Part shown: piece by piece, positions 18,013 to 27,291 of the stretch
Layout: every line of letters begins with the position of its first letter
Position numbering within the stretch: position 1 is the first letter of the stretch
Origin: Halostella litorea
GTDB lineage: Archaea; Halobacteriota; Halobacteria; Halobacteriales; Natronoarchaeaceae
Reading direction: 5' to 3'
DNA: 64,000 nt
Assembly: GCF_004785955.1 (NCBI RefSeq)
Contig: NZ_SJER01000001.1
Span: 1-64,000 of the forward strand
Made by a program: the position numbers and the translations under genes
The notes under the pieces: generated by a model
Told to the model about the DNA's origin: nothing
Seen by the model: only the letters and a program-made list of their open reading frames with translations
Databases searched by the model: none

Positions 18013-18194
18013 GGGATGATGGAGACAACGTTGTCGCCGCGTATAATCGTTGTGTCTTCGCCGTCGTCGAGCACGAGGTTCATGTGCTGGTCGTAGCCCG
18101 CGAGCTGGCCCGCGTACTCCTCGCCGTCTTTCAGTCGCACGGTTACATCCTGACCGACGGACGCTTCGAGCACGTCGAGCGGACGTTCGCTCAT
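18009..18194 (-). CDS. lsm: LSm/Sm-like RNA-binding protein
   Basis: The 61-residue protein is an archaeal Sm-like protein, among the shortest forms. Sm1 is seen in [27 protein letters not shown] (split as [13 protein letters not shown] and [12 protein letters not shown]). Sm2 is [10 protein letters not shown], whose R-G-D-N/S loop contacts RNA. It should form a heptameric ring that binds U-rich RNA and tRNA. It is translationally coupled with rpl37e through a 4-nt overlap. Confidence 0.95.
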   Translation of the reverse strand: MSERPLDVLEASVGQDVTVRLKDGEEYAGQLAGYDQHMNLVLDDGEDTTIIRGDNVVSIIP

Positions 18195-18251
18195 ACCGTC
18201 TACGCCCGTCGACTCGTGCTTAAACGTACCGGAAGGGGACCCCCGCAGGTG

Positions 18252-19301
18252 TCAGATATCCACGGCGAACGGGGCGTATTGGTCGGCCGAGCGGGCGAAC
18301 GCGGCGAAGAGATCCGCGGCCGCGGTCAGGTCGGCCGTGTCGACCACCTCGACCGGCGTGTGCATGTAGCGGTTCGGCAGGCCGAGATACACCGCGGGAA
18401 CGCCGCTGCGCGACGTGGCGAAGGTGTCCGCGTCGGTCAACGTGTGCGTCGGCGCGGCCTGCACCTGCGCGTCGACCCCGGCGTCGGCGGCGACCGAGCG
18501 GAGCGCGTCCGACAGCACGGGGTGGTTCGTGCTCCCGCGCGTGACGACCGGCCCCTCGCCGAGCGCCACGTCGCTGCCCTTCTCGCCGGGCGCGGCGGGG
18601 TAGTCGAGCGCGTGGGTGACGTCCGCGGCGACGACGGCGTCCGGGTCGAGGTCGAACCCGACCATCCCCGCGCCCTTGCGGCCGATCTCCTCCTGGACGG
18701 TGCTGACCGCGTAGACGGTGGCGTCGGCGTCGGCCGCGCGGCGGAACGCCTCGGCGGCGACCCACATCCCGACGCGGTTGTCCATCCCCGGCCCCGCCAC
18801 CCGCGACCCCTGCAGGTCCCGCACCGCGCCGTCGACGGTGACGGGGTCGCCGACGGAGACGAGTTCGCGGGCCGCCTCGCCGTCCGCGGCGCCGACGTCG
18901 ACGTGCTGGTCGGCCACGCTCGCGTCATCGTCGACCTCGTCCCGCACGTGGATCGCGGTCTGCCCGACGACGCCCGGGACGGGGCCGTCATCGGCGTGGA
19001 CCGTCACCCCCTGGCCGCGGGTGACCGTGCGGTCGACGCTCCCGACGGGGCCGACGTGCAGGTGTCCGTCGTCGTCTATCTCGCGGACGAGCAGACCGAT
19101 CTGGTCGGCGTGGCCCGCGATGGCGACCGCCGGGCCGCTCCCCTCGCTGACGGCGACCGCGTTGCCGTAGTCGTCCGTGCGGACCTCGTCGGCGGCCGGT
19201 TCGACGCGGTCGAGCCACACGCGCTGGCCGGGCGCTTCGTATCCCGACGGCGTCGCCGCGGCGAGCAGGTCGTCCAGGAACTCGCGTTCGTCTTCGTCCA
19301 T
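18252..19301 (-). CDS. M42 family metallo-aminopeptidase (endoglucanase-M/TET type)
   Basis: This 349-residue protein is a cytosolic dinuclear zinc or cobalt aminopeptidase that probably forms TET-like dodecamers to trim short peptides. Metal and catalytic positions are visible: His64 and Asp66 (AGHADQIG), Asp174 (GPGMDNRVG), Glu204/Glu205 (STVQEEIGRKG), Asp227 (VVAADVTHALD) and His314 (YMHTPVEV). The second position of the first motif is normally AHxDEIG; here Gln replaces Glu, a mild deviation. The ATG at 19301 gives MDEDEREFLDD. The open frame extends far upstream but has no family similarity there. Confidence 0.9.
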   Translation of the reverse strand: MDEDEREFLDDLLAAATPSGYEAPGQRVWLDRVEPAADEVRTDDYGNAVAVSEGSGPAVAIAGHADQIGLLVREIDDDGHLHVGPVGSVDRTVTRGQGVTVHADDGPVPGVVGQTAIHVRDEVDDDASVADQHVDVGAADGEAARELVSVGDPVTVDGAVRDLQGSRVAGPGMDNRVGMWVAAEAFRRAADADATVYAVSTVQEEIGRKGAGMVGFDLDPDAVVAADVTHALDYPAAPGEKGSDVALGEGPVVTRGSTNHPVLSDALRSVAADAGVDAQVQAAPTHTLTDADTFATSRSGVPAVYLGLPNRYMHTPVEVVDTADLTAAADLFAAFARSADQYAPFAVDI

Positions 19302-19398
19302 GTCGGGGACGTCGGGACGCACGCCTGAAACGTTGACCGTTCCGGAACCCGAGGGGTCCGACCCACAGTATAAGTTCCTGCCCGACGAACGGTGAAAC

Positions 19399-19671
19399 AT
19401 GGTCGATATAACACTGTTCGAGTTGCACGTGGACGGCGACCCGCAGTTCGCGCCCAGCTGGGCCACGGGCGACGAGGACGAACCGTTCGGCGACGACGAC
19501 GACGGCACCGCCGTCGACGTGGACGACGGGAGCGACGGCGCGGGCGCGAAGGTGCTCGTCGGCCTCGTCGCGCTGGTGGCCATGGCCGCCATTGCGCGGA
19601 AGTTCCGCGGCGGCGACGACGGGCTCGAGGAGGAGGAGGAGCCGGAGTACACCGTCGAGGAGCCGGCGTAG
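19399..19671 (+). CDS. small acidic membrane protein, unknown
   Basis: The 90-residue protein starts MVDITLFELHVDGDPQFAPS and has a very acidic middle (about residues 24-46). One transmembrane helix follows (KVLVGLVALVAMAAIARKF), then an acidic tail. The ATG at 19399 lies about 28 nt after the TATA box GTATAAG (19367-19373), so the transcript should be leaderless. I recognise no named family; similar short proteins are common in haloarchaea. It is divergent from the M42 gene and precedes the metalloprotease gene by 70 bp. Confidence 0.65.
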   Translation: MVDITLFELHVDGDPQFAPSWATGDEDEPFGDDDDGTAVDVDDGSDGAGAKVLVGLVALVAMAAIARKFRGGDDGLEEEEEPEYTVEEPA

Positions 19672-19741
19672 CCCGCCGCCCCACCGGAGTTTTCCCCACC
19701 GCCGGGAGAAGGGTTTTGTTTCCCGGCGCGCAATCGTACCC

Positions 19742-20698
19742 ATGAATCTCTACCGCAGCGTCCGGGCCGTCACCGGCGCGTCCGGCGACGGGCCGATAGA
19801 CTGGGACGCCGTCGCCGAGGCCGCGAAGGCGTCGACGGACGCCGGCTCGCTGGACCTCTCACCGGGCGAGCGCGACGGCTACGCGGACGACGTTCGCGAC
19901 GCCCGCCGCCGGGTCCGGGAGGTGGCCGACCTTGAGTTCGACGTGCCCCGCGCCGTCGAGGTCCAGCACCGCCACCACTGGATCGACGCGAACGTCGAGA
20001 CGTTCGCCCGGCTGATGGAGCCGCTGGAGGACGAGGTGGGCGGCATGTTCCCCGGCGCTGCCCGCGTCGTCAACACCGGCTCGATGAGCTTCATGCTCGG
20101 CTTCCTCGCGCGGAACGTGCTCGGCCAGTACGACCCGCTCCTGCTCGCGGACGACCCGAGCGACCACGCGCTGTACTTCGTCCGCCCGAACATCGTCCGC
20201 ACGGCCGACGCCCTGAACACCGAGTACCCGCGCTTCCGCCGCTGGATCGCGTTCCACGAGGTGACCCACGCCGCCGAGTTCGGCGCGGCCCCGTGGCTCT
20301 CGGACCACCTGGAGGAGCGCATGGAGCGTGGCATCGGCGCGGTGGCCGACGGCTCGATAGACCGCGAGGCGTTCCGCGAACTCGACGCCGCGATGACCGT
20401 CGTCGAGGGGTACGCCGAACTCCTGATGGACCACGCGTTCGACGACGAGTACGCCGACCTCCGGCGGAAACTCGACGAGCGCCGACAGGGCCGCGGGCCG
20501 CTGGCCCGCCTCGTCCGGCGCGCGCTCGGCCTCGGCCTGAAGCGCCGCCAGTACGAGCGCGGGAAGGCGTTCTTCGAGACGGTCGCCGACGAGCGCGGCG
20601 TCGCCGCCGCCGGCGCGGTGTGGGACCGCCCCGAGAACCTCCCGAGCGACGCGGAGATAGACGCCCCGCGGGACTGGATCCGCCGCGTCGATCCCTGA
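19742..20698 (+). CDS. zinc-dependent metalloprotease-like protein (DUF2342 family)
   Basis: The 318-residue protein carries HEVTH (His172, Glu173, His176) in RRWIAFHEVTHAAEFG, the hallmark of the DUF2342 zincin-like family. That family was once named F420-biosynthesis associated. The N-terminal half contains RAVEVQHRHHWIDANVETF and VVNTGSMSFMLGFLARNVLGQYDP, both typical. The third metal ligand is likely a later glutamate in VVEGYAELLMDHAF. No signal peptide is seen, so it is probably cytoplasmic. The biological substrate is unknown. Confidence 0.85.
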   Translation: MNLYRSVRAVTGASGDGPIDWDAVAEAAKASTDAGSLDLSPGERDGYADDVRDARRRVREVADLEFDVPRAVEVQHRHHWIDANVETFARLMEPLEDEVGGMFPGAARVVNTGSMSFMLGFLARNVLGQYDPLLLADDPSDHALYFVRPNIVRTADALNTEYPRFRRWIAFHEVTHAAEFGAAPWLSDHLEERMERGIGAVADGSIDREAFRELDAAMTVVEGYAELLMDHAFDDEYADLRRKLDERRQGRGPLARLVRRALGLGLKRRQYERGKAFFETVADERGVAAAGAVWDRPENLPSDAEIDAPRDWIRRVDP

Positions 20699-20786
20699 AC
20701 GCGGGACTGACTACCGCACCGACTCCCGTGGGACGCCGGCACGCACCCGCACAAGACACTTGTACCGGTCCCCCGGACGCTCGGAC

Positions 20787-21410
20787 ATGACCGACAGACG
20801 GGCCGTCCGCGAGGGGTACGACGAACTCGCGGAGGCGTACGCCGCCCAGCGCTCGGAGGACGAGACGCTGGGCACCTCGCTCGTCGAGGACCTGCTCGCG
20901 GACCTCCCACCGGACGCGCGCCTGCTGGACGCGGGCTGTGGCGGCGGGGAGCCGGTACTGACCCGCGCCGGCGACCGCGCGGTCGGCATCGACTTCTCCG
21001 GTAAGCAACTCGACCTGGCGTCAGCGGCCGCGCCGGCCGCGCCGCTCGTGCAGGGCGACATGGCCGCGCTCCCGTTCCGTGACGGCGCGTTCGACGCCGT
21101 CACCGCCGTCCACTCGCTGATCCACGTACCGCTCGACGACCACCGGCGCGTCGTCGACGAGTTCGCACGCGTGCTGCGCCCCGGCGGTCGGCTGCTGGTC
21201 TCCGAGGGCCACGGGCGCTGGCGGGGCCGCAACCCCGACTGGCTCGACTCCGGCGCGGCGATGGAGTGGGACATCGCGGGGGCCGAGGCGACGCTCGACC
21301 AGCTCCGCGCCGCCGGGTTCGAGCTCCGCGACCAGTGGGCAGTCGCCGACACGCTCGCCGACGAGGACGCACAGAAGCCGTTCTTCCTGGCCGACCTGCG
21401 CGGTCGGTGA
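20787..21410 (+). CDS. class I SAM-dependent methyltransferase
   Basis: This is a 207-residue methyltransferase. Motif I is LLDAGCGGGEPVL (residues 45-57), followed by an acidic SAM-ribose site (VGIDFSGKQL), motif II QGDMAALPFRDGAFDAV, and the RVLRPGGRLLVSEG segment. It belongs to the UbiE/Methyltransf_11 type. Substrate is not predictable. The ATG at 20787 gives MTDRRAVREGYDELAEAY, a common opening of the group; a TTG at 20760 would add nine residues. It precedes the threonine dehydratase gene by 31 bp, and the two may be cotranscribed. Confidence 0.88.
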   Translation: MTDRRAVREGYDELAEAYAAQRSEDETLGTSLVEDLLADLPPDARLLDAGCGGGEPVLTRAGDRAVGIDFSGKQLDLASAAAPAAPLVQGDMAALPFRDGAFDAVTAVHSLIHVPLDDHRRVVDEFARVLRPGGRLLVSEGHGRWRGRNPDWLDSGAAMEWDIAGAEATLDQLRAAGFELRDQWAVADTLADEDAQKPFFLADLRGR

Positions 21411-21441
21411 ACTTTTCCCGGCCGCCCGCACAGTGCCGGCC

Positions 21442-22461
21442 ATGCCGCCCGAGTACGACCCCGTGGAGTCGCCCGACGCGACGACCGTCTTCCCGTACCA
21501 CGACCTGACGCCGCCGACGACCGCGGACGTGTACCGCGCCCGACGGGTCGTCCGCGACCACCTGCCCCGGACGCCGCTGGTCCGCAGCGAACCGCTCTCC
21601 GCGGAGTTCGACGCGGACGTCTACCTCAAGCGCGAGGACACGCTCCCGACCGGCGCGTTCAAGGTCCGCGGCGGGGTCACGCTCGCGGCCGGCCTCGACG
21701 ACGAGTTCCGCGACCCCGGGCTGATCGCCGCCAGCACCGGCAACCACGGCCAGTCCGTCGCGTACGCCGGGCGGGCCTTCGACGTGCCCGTCACCGTCGT
21801 CGTCCCCGAGGACGCCAACCCCTCGAAGGTGACCGCGATGGAGCGACTGGGCGCGGAGGTGCGCCACTACGGCGACGACTTCGACGCCGCCCGCGAGCGC
21901 GCCGAGGCGCTGGCCGCCGACGAGGGGTACCGCTACGTCCACTCCGCGAACGAACCGGACCTGGTCGCGGGCGTCGGAACCGCCGGCCTCGAAGTCGTCG
22001 AGGACCTGCCCGACGTGGACTACCTGTTCTGCCCGGTCGGCGGCGGCTCCAGCGCCGCGGGCTACTGTCTCACCGTCGGCGAACTGACCGACGCGACCGT
22101 CGTCGGCGCGCAGTCCGAGGCCGCGCCCGCGATGCACCGCGCCTGGGCGGAGGGCCACCTCCGCCCGTCCGACCGCATGGGGACGTTCGCGGAGGGCATC
22201 GCCACGAGCGTCCCGTTCGCGATGACGGTCCGCCTGCTCCGCGATCGGCTGGACGACTTCCGACTCGTGAGCGAGGACGCGCTCCGGGCGGGCGTCAGGG
22301 ACCTGCTCGTCGAGGACTCGGTCGTGATGGAGGGGGCCTGCGCCGCCGCCGTCGCGGCGATGCGCCAGTACGGCGACGACCTCCGCGGCGAGACGGTCGT
22401 CTTCCCGGTGTCCGGTCGCAACCTCGACGTGGAAAAGCTGCAGGCCGCGCTCGACGACTGA
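21442..22461 (+). CDS. threonine/serine ammonia-lyase (threonine dehydratase family)
   Basis: The 339-residue fold-type II PLP enzyme converts threonine to 2-oxobutanoate, the first step to isoleucine, or serine to pyruvate. The PLP lysine is Lys74 in TGAFKVRGG. The substrate loop STGNHGQSVAYAG and the PLP-phosphate glycine loop PVGGGSSAAG are intact. There is no C-terminal ACT regulatory domain, so it resembles catabolic TdcB or archaeal IlvA1 rather than the feedback-regulated IlvA. Isoleucine could also arise through citramalate (see leuA). The ATG at 21442 is preferred over the GTG at 21433. Confidence 0.88.
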   Translation: MPPEYDPVESPDATTVFPYHDLTPPTTADVYRARRVVRDHLPRTPLVRSEPLSAEFDADVYLKREDTLPTGAFKVRGGVTLAAGLDDEFRDPGLIAASTGNHGQSVAYAGRAFDVPVTVVVPEDANPSKVTAMERLGAEVRHYGDDFDAARERAEALAADEGYRYVHSANEPDLVAGVGTAGLEVVEDLPDVDYLFCPVGGGSSAAGYCLTVGELTDATVVGAQSEAAPAMHRAWAEGHLRPSDRMGTFAEGIATSVPFAMTVRLLRDRLDDFRLVSEDALRAGVRDLLVEDSVVMEGACAAAVAAMRQYGDDLRGETVVFPVSGRNLDVEKLQAALDD

Positions 22462-22497
22462 AGGGCGGTCGGGGCCGTGGACCCCCACAGCCTCCCG

Positions 22498-22701
22498 TCA
22501 GGGAGCGATCGTGGAGAGGTAGTACACCAGCAGGACGCCGAGGACGAGCCCCGCGGCAACCACGGCGAGCACGCTCGTCAGGCCCGCGCCGCCCTGGACC
22601 GCGATCATCCCGGCGGAGACGCCGACGAGGAGGACGAAGCCGGCCTTCAGGCGGGTCATGTTCCGCTCCTGTTCCTCCTCCGGGATCGACGGCCCGACCA
22701 T
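22498..22701 (-). CDS. small two-helix membrane protein
   Basis: The protein has 67 residues. A charged N-terminus (MVGPSIPEEEQERNMTRLK) precedes two hydrophobic segments (AGFVLLVGVSAGMIAVQGG and SVLAVVAAGLVLGVLLVYYL). I know no function. The ATG at 22701 starts one nucleotide after the TGA of the upstream NTF2-like gene, so the two form an operon with tight coupling. A GTG at 22710 is the alternative start. Confidence 0.6.
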   Translation of the reverse strand: MVGPSIPEEEQERNMTRLKAGFVLLVGVSAGMIAVQGGAGLTSVLAVVAAGLVLGVLLVYYLSTIAP

Positions 22702-22702
22702 C

Positions 22703-23095
22703 TCAGTCACCGGCGGCCGCCAGGGACTCGTCGGGGGCGCTCACGTGGAGCGTGGCGAACAGCCACTCGTCGTCGTGCCGTTCGAGCGTGCCGCTCCAGC
22801 GCGTCGGGTACGCCCGCCGCCGGCCCGTCGACGCGTCGGTCCATCCGAGGTCGACCTCGTCGCTGAACCAGGCGTAGCCGTCGCGCTCGGCGACGCTGAG
22901 CCGCCGGGAGTCGACCGTCCACGCCTCCGTCGTGCGGCTCTGCTCGCGGAGCGCCTCGGCCACGTCGTCGTAACCGATCAGCGACTCCGAGACCCCGAAC
23001 TTGGCCGTCTGAGGGTCCTCGACGAAGTACGGGTACAGCGGCTCCCCGCGGCGCAGCGACTCGTAGTACTCGCGGACCGTGTCGGCGGCGGTCAT
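22703..23095 (-). CDS. NTF2-like / SnoaL-like fold protein
   Basis: This 130-residue protein has the pattern of the nuclear transport factor 2 superfamily. A start helix (ADTVREYYESLRRGE) is followed by a cone of beta strands with SESLIGYDDVAEALREQS and RHDDEWLFATLHVS. These proteins are small cytoplasmic enzymes or ligand-binding modules; no catalytic residues can be assigned with confidence. It is the first gene of a pair with the membrane protein at 22498. Confidence 0.75.
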   Translation of the reverse strand: MTAADTVREYYESLRRGEPLYPYFVEDPQTAKFGVSESLIGYDDVAEALREQSRTTEAWTVDSRRLSVAERDGYAWFSDEVDLGWTDASTGRRRAYPTRWSGTLERHDDEWLFATLHVSAPDESLAAAGD

Positions 23096-23126
23096 ACGGG
23101 AGTACAGGGCAGCCGCCCGTTTGTAG

Positions 23127-23678
23127 TCACTGGAAACCCCGCCCGACGCCGTCGTCCTCGACGAGGTCGTCCAGTTCGGCGTCGAGCAGTTCCTCGGCCT
23201 CCTCGAACGTCGACGAGAGGTCGTCGAGTTCGTCCGGCCGGTCGTACTGGTCGTACTCCATCGGCCCGAAGGCGGGGCTGTCCAGGGCCTCCATCACGTC
23301 GTCGAACAGGTCGCCCGGCGTCGTCGGCGCGTCGGCGTGGGCCCTGAGCACCTCCTCTAAGTGCGACGCGCGGTCCTCGGCCTCGTCCTCGTCGTCGGGC
23401 GGCGACTGGACGGCGAAGCGGCCGGTGTCGGACTCGGCCGGGAGGTACGCCCCGATCTCGTCGTCGAGGCTGCGGGCGACGCGCGCCCCGACGCCCCGCA
23501 CGTCGAACGGGTTCTTCGCGTAGGTCTTCAGGTGGTAGACGCCGCTCGACGGGTGGCCGATGTAGAGGTCCTCGCCGACGCCGCCGGACCGGTCGCCGGC
23601 GACGGCGCGCCAGCCCTGTGGGTCGACGTCCTGTTCCACGACGTCCTCGACGATGTCATCCCACTCCCTGACACGCAT
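23127..23678 (-). CDS. conserved haloarchaeal protein of unknown function
   Basis: The protein of 183 residues begins MRVREWDDIVEDVVEQDVDP. Its folded-looking first half contains RSGGVGEDLYIGHPSSGVYH and LKTYAKNPFDVRGVGARVAR. The second half is acidic and probably flexible (PPDDEDEAEDRASHLEEVL, then an Asp/Glu-rich end). There is no signal peptide or membrane segment. I do not recognise the family. It is divergent from the nuclease-helicase gene at 23795, from which it is separated by 116 bp. Confidence 0.6.
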   Translation of the reverse strand: MRVREWDDIVEDVVEQDVDPQGWRAVAGDRSGGVGEDLYIGHPSSGVYHLKTYAKNPFDVRGVGARVARSLDDEIGAYLPAESDTGRFAVQSPPDDEDEAEDRASHLEEVLRAHADAPTTPGDLFDDVMEALDSPAFGPMEYDQYDRPDELDDLSSTFEEAEELLDAELDDLVEDDGVGRGFQ

Positions 23679-23794
23679 GTGCGACCGGTATGGGATCGTC
23701 GGGAATGAACGTATCGGTGGGGGCGAGACGTTCGCTCGGGGCCCGCCGCCCGGACCAGTAGCGCTTTTGGGGCCGGGCGACCTGTGACGGGATA

Positions 23795-26443
23795 GTGAAT
23801 ATTCGGGGAACCGCAGCGGGCGCGGCCGAGGTGCGGACCGTCTCGACGCAGTACGGCGAGAGCGACCTCGCGGAGGTGCCGGTCCGGCTCTCGGAGGGCG
23901 CGGACCCCGTGCCGGTGACGCTCTGGGGCAAGTGGACCGAGACCGCCGACCTGATCGAGTCGGGAATGGAACTGCTCGTCACCGACGCCGAGGAGGACGA
24001 CTACGACGGGGGCTACGCCACGACCGGCGACTCCTACGTCGTGCTCGAACCGGACTTCCTCGTCGACGTGACCGACGTGCGCTCGTGGGTGCAGTGCCCC
24101 CGGATGTACTACCTGAACAAGCTCTCGGGGATCCCGCTGGCGTACCCGGTGGTCAAGGGGACCATCGTTCACGAGGTGTTCGGCGACCTGTTGCGGGGCC
24201 GGGACCTGGACGAATCGATCGCGGACCGCGTCGCGGAGGCGGGGCTGGAACTCGGCCTCCTCGGCCGGACGCGGGAGGAGGTCGAGGACGAAGTCCGGCA
24301 GAACGCGGCGGCCATCGAGGGCTGGCTGAACCAGGGCGTGCTCACGGACGGCGACGAGTGGCGCAGCGAGCAGACGCTCATCAGCGAGACGTTCGGCATC
24401 AAGGGCCGGGCCGACGCGATCCGCCGCGGGATGCCCGTCGAACTGAAGACCGGGAAGAACACGAAACGGGAGCCGCGCTTCCACGACAAGATACAGGCGG
24501 CCTGCTACGCGCTCGTCCTGCAGGAGCGGGGCGTCCCGGCCGACACGGGCACGCTGCTGTACACGAAAAACTCCGCGCTGGACCGCGCGGAGGCGACCGG
24601 CGACCTCTCGCCGGCCAAGGAGTTCTCCGTCGGCGACGGCCTGCTGAAGTTCGTCGTCCGGACGCGCAACGAGATCGCGGCGATGGAACACGACGCGGGC
24701 GTCCCGACGGGCTACGAGGCCGACGCGACCTGTGAGTACTGCTTCGAGCAGGACACCTGTCAGGTGGTCTCGGGCCGCCTCGACCAGGAGTCGAAGGCCG
24801 GCCAGATCGGCCGGGCGATCCCCGAGGAGGAGCGCGACTACTTCGACCGGTTCTACCGCGCAATCGAGGAGGAGCGCCGCGAGACCCACCGCGAGTACGC
24901 GAAACTGTGGGAGCAAAGCGCCGCCGAGCGGGCCGACGACGACCGCGCGCTGATCGGCCTGGAGCCGACCGACCGCCGGCAACTCGACGGCGGCCGCTGG
25001 GAACTGCACGCCGAGCGGACGGACACGGCCGTCTCGAAGATCCGCGAGGGGGACGTGGTGCTGGCCAGCGACGGCGACCCCGTCTCGGGCCACGCCGAAC
25101 TCGCGCGGGTCGAGCGCCTCGACGAGGACGTCGTCGTCTCGGCCGACGAGCCGGTCGAACTGCGGCGGCTGGACGTGTACCCCTCGGAGCTCTCCGCGGA
25201 CCGGATGCTCACCGCGCTCCACGACGGCCTGCTGAAGGGCGACGAGCGCCGGAAGGACGTCCTGTTCGGCCGCGCCGACCCCGAGTTCCGGGACGTGACC
25301 GAGACGTTCATCGACAACAACGCGGCCCAGGACGAGGCGGTCCGGAAGTCGGTCGCCGCCGAGGACTTCGCGCTGGTCCACGGGCCGCCCGGCACGGGGA
25401 AAACCTACACCATCGCCCGGACCGTCCGCGCGCTGGTCGAGCGCGGCGACCGCGTCCTGCTGTCGGCCTTTACCAACCGCGCCGTCGACAACGCGCTGGA
25501 GGCGGTGCGCGAGCAGGGGACCGAAAACGTGCTCCGCGTCGGAACCGAGTCCGGCGTCCGCGAGGACATGCGGGACGTCCGCCTCGACCAGCGCGGCGAC
25601 CCCGGCGAGCGCGTCCGGGAACTGCGCGACGCGCCGCTGGTCGCCGCGACGACCGCGACGTGTGGCTCCCGCGTGATGCGCGAGCAGTCGTTCGACGTGG
25701 CCATCGTCGACGAGGCGGCCCAGCTCACCGAGCCGGAGACGCTGGCGGCGATCAACCTCGCCGACCGGTTCGTCCTCGTGGGCGACCACGAACAGTTGCC
25801 GCCGGTCGTACGGGCCGAAAACGACCTCACCGAGTCGCTGTTCGAGCGCCTCATCGACGCCAGCCCGGAGGCGGGCGTGTTGCTCGACCGCCAGTACCGG
25901 ATGGCCCAGCGCATCCAGGCGTACGCCTCCCGGGAGTTCTACGACGGCGAACTCCGCCCCGCGACCGGCGAGGTGGCCGGCCAGCGCCTCGCGGACCTCC
26001 CGGGCGTCGACGTGGCCGCGCTGCCGGCCCACCTGCGGGACTCGGTCAGCATGATCGACGTGCCGGGCGACGCCGCGGCCCACACGGACGCCGTGGAGGC
26101 CGAGCGCGTCGCCGAGACGGTCGACGCGTTCGTCGACGCGGGACTGGACCCCGTCGACGTGGGCGTCATCGCGCCGTTCCGCGCGCAGGTCGCCGAGATA
26201 TCCCGGCGGGTGAGCGACGACGTTACCGTCGACACCGTCGACCGCTTCCAGGGCTCGGCGAAGGAGGTCATCGTCGTCTCGTTCGTCGCCAGCGGCGACC
26301 TCGACAGCCCGATCTTCGAGGACTACCGCCGGGTCAACGTCGCGCTGACCCGGGCCAAGCGCGCGCTCGTGCTCGTCGGGGACGCCGACGCGCTGTCGAC
26401 CGACGATGTCTACGCCGGGATGGTCGAGTGGGCGCGGGCCTAG
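23795..26443 (+). CDS. Dna2-like nuclease-helicase (Cas4-type nuclease + SF1B helicase)
   Basis: This 882-residue fusion probably processes DNA ends and replication intermediates. The nuclease half has the PD-(D/E)XK residues His126, Asp207, and Glu216-X-Lys218 (ELKTGK). An Fe-S cluster set is made of Cys101, Cys313, Cys316 and Cys322, as in Dna2, AddB and Cas4. The UPF1/Dna2-type helicase half has Walker A GPPGTGKT at 530-537, IVDEAAQLTEPE, VGDHEQLPPVV, LLDRQYRM, VDRFQGSAKEVIV and NVALTRAKRAL. All motors and nuclease residues look intact. The start is a GTG at 23795 (MNIRGTAAGAAEV). The gene is long and monocistronic. Confidence 0.9.
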   Translation: MNIRGTAAGAAEVRTVSTQYGESDLAEVPVRLSEGADPVPVTLWGKWTETADLIESGMELLVTDAEEDDYDGGYATTGDSYVVLEPDFLVDVTDVRSWVQCPRMYYLNKLSGIPLAYPVVKGTIVHEVFGDLLRGRDLDESIADRVAEAGLELGLLGRTREEVEDEVRQNAAAIEGWLNQGVLTDGDEWRSEQTLISETFGIKGRADAIRRGMPVELKTGKNTKREPRFHDKIQAACYALVLQERGVPADTGTLLYTKNSALDRAEATGDLSPAKEFSVGDGLLKFVVRTRNEIAAMEHDAGVPTGYEADATCEYCFEQDTCQVVSGRLDQESKAGQIGRAIPEEERDYFDRFYRAIEEERRETHREYAKLWEQSAAERADDDRALIGLEPTDRRQLDGGRWELHAERTDTAVSKIREGDVVLASDGDPVSGHAELARVERLDEDVVVSADEPVELRRLDVYPSELSADRMLTALHDGLLKGDERRKDVLFGRADPEFRDVTETFIDNNAAQDEAVRKSVAAEDFALVHGPPGTGKTYTIARTVRALVERGDRVLLSAFTNRAVDNALEAVREQGTENVLRVGTESGVREDMRDVRLDQRGDPGERVRELRDAPLVAATTATCGSRVMREQSFDVAIVDEAAQLTEPETLAAINLADRFVLVGDHEQLPPVVRAENDLTESLFERLIDASPEAGVLLDRQYRMAQRIQAYASREFYDGELRPATGEVAGQRLADLPGVDVAALPAHLRDSVSMIDVPGDAAAHTDAVEAERVAETVDAFVDAGLDPVDVGVIAPFRAQVAEISRRVSDDVTVDTVDRFQGSAKEVIVVSFVASGDLDSPIFEDYRRVNVALTRAKRALVLVGDADALSTDDVYAGMVEWARA

Positions 26444-26490
26444 GCGGGAGGCAGAGGCCGGACGGCCGCCGGGACGACACCCGCGGCGGC

Positions 26491-27210
26491 TCAGATCCGG
26501 CGCGGTTCGTTTATCGGGTCGACGTCCGCTGAGCGGCGGCCGGGGTCGCGCAGGGTCGCGTCGTACGCCGGCGCGACGTGGAGCCGCGGATCGGCGGAGG
26601 GCCGCCCCACGCCGGCCGCGGAGAACAGCGTGTTCTCGGCTATCTCGGCGGTCGCGGTCCGGAGCCGCCACGGGTCGTGGTCGACCAGTGCGGTGTAGAT
26701 GCCACCCCGGCCGGGCAGGTAGAGCCGGTACCGGTCGATGGCGAAGTCCTCGAACGAGCCGTCCGCGACCGGTTCCAGCGGCCCGTCCGGCTCGTACGTC
26801 GCGCGGAGTCGGGCGTCGGGTTCGCCGGCCTGCACGCGCTCGCTCGTGACGGTCACCGCGGAGCCGCGCCGCCGGATCGACGCGTCCGAGAGGTAGTACG
26901 GCACGCCCAGCGTCCGCCGGGCGGCGGTGACCGCCAGCCGCTCGTCGGCGTCCATGCTGAGGAAGTAGACGCCGGGGTCGCCCTCTATCGTCACGTACGT
27001 CCGGAGGTTCACCTGCGGGAACGTCCGCCCGAACGGCGCGAACCGCGGCCGGACGTCGGTCATCGTCAGCGCGACGACGCCGAGCCACGCCTGCCCGTCG
27101 AACGTCTCCAGCGAGACGGCGTCGGGCAGGCGCGGGCGGAGCCGGTCGAGCGCGACCGGGTAGTGGGCGAACAGCAGGTCCCGCCACCGCATCGAGACGA
27201 GCGAAGCCAT
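26491..27210 (-). CDS. DUF2071 (YqjF-like) protein
   Basis: The 239-residue protein opens MASLVSMRWRDLLFAHYPV and carries the DUF2071 landmarks: LRPRLPDAVSLETFDGQAWLG, a TDVRP element, PQVNLRTYV and GVYFLSMDADERL. The fold is related to acetoacetate decarboxylase-like domains. No function is established; conserved catalytic lysines of true decarboxylases are not evident. The ATG at 27210 was chosen over the large upstream frame, which has no family similarity. It is divergent from larA by 81 bp. Confidence 0.8.
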   Translation of the reverse strand: MASLVSMRWRDLLFAHYPVALDRLRPRLPDAVSLETFDGQAWLGVVALTMTDVRPRFAPFGRTFPQVNLRTYVTIEGDPGVYFLSMDADERLAVTAARRTLGVPYYLSDASIRRRGSAVTVTSERVQAGEPDARLRATYEPDGPLEPVADGSFEDFAIDRYRLYLPGRGGIYTALVDHDPWRLRTATAEIAENTLFSAAGVGRPSADPRLHVAPAYDATLRDPGRRSADVDPINEPRRI

Positions 27211-27291
27211 ACCGGAGACAGGCGCGCCGCGGCCTTCGTCCTGTCGGCGCGGCCGTCGGGGCTTTTCAGCCCGCGCCGCCAAGGGGACGGC

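Noticed and set aside
23528-27187. 1219-codon minus-strand open frame opposite the nuclease-helicase
   Set aside because: The protein is repetitive in Arg/Val/Gly without domains and overlaps a gene with clear nuclease and helicase motifs. It reflects third-position GC bias.
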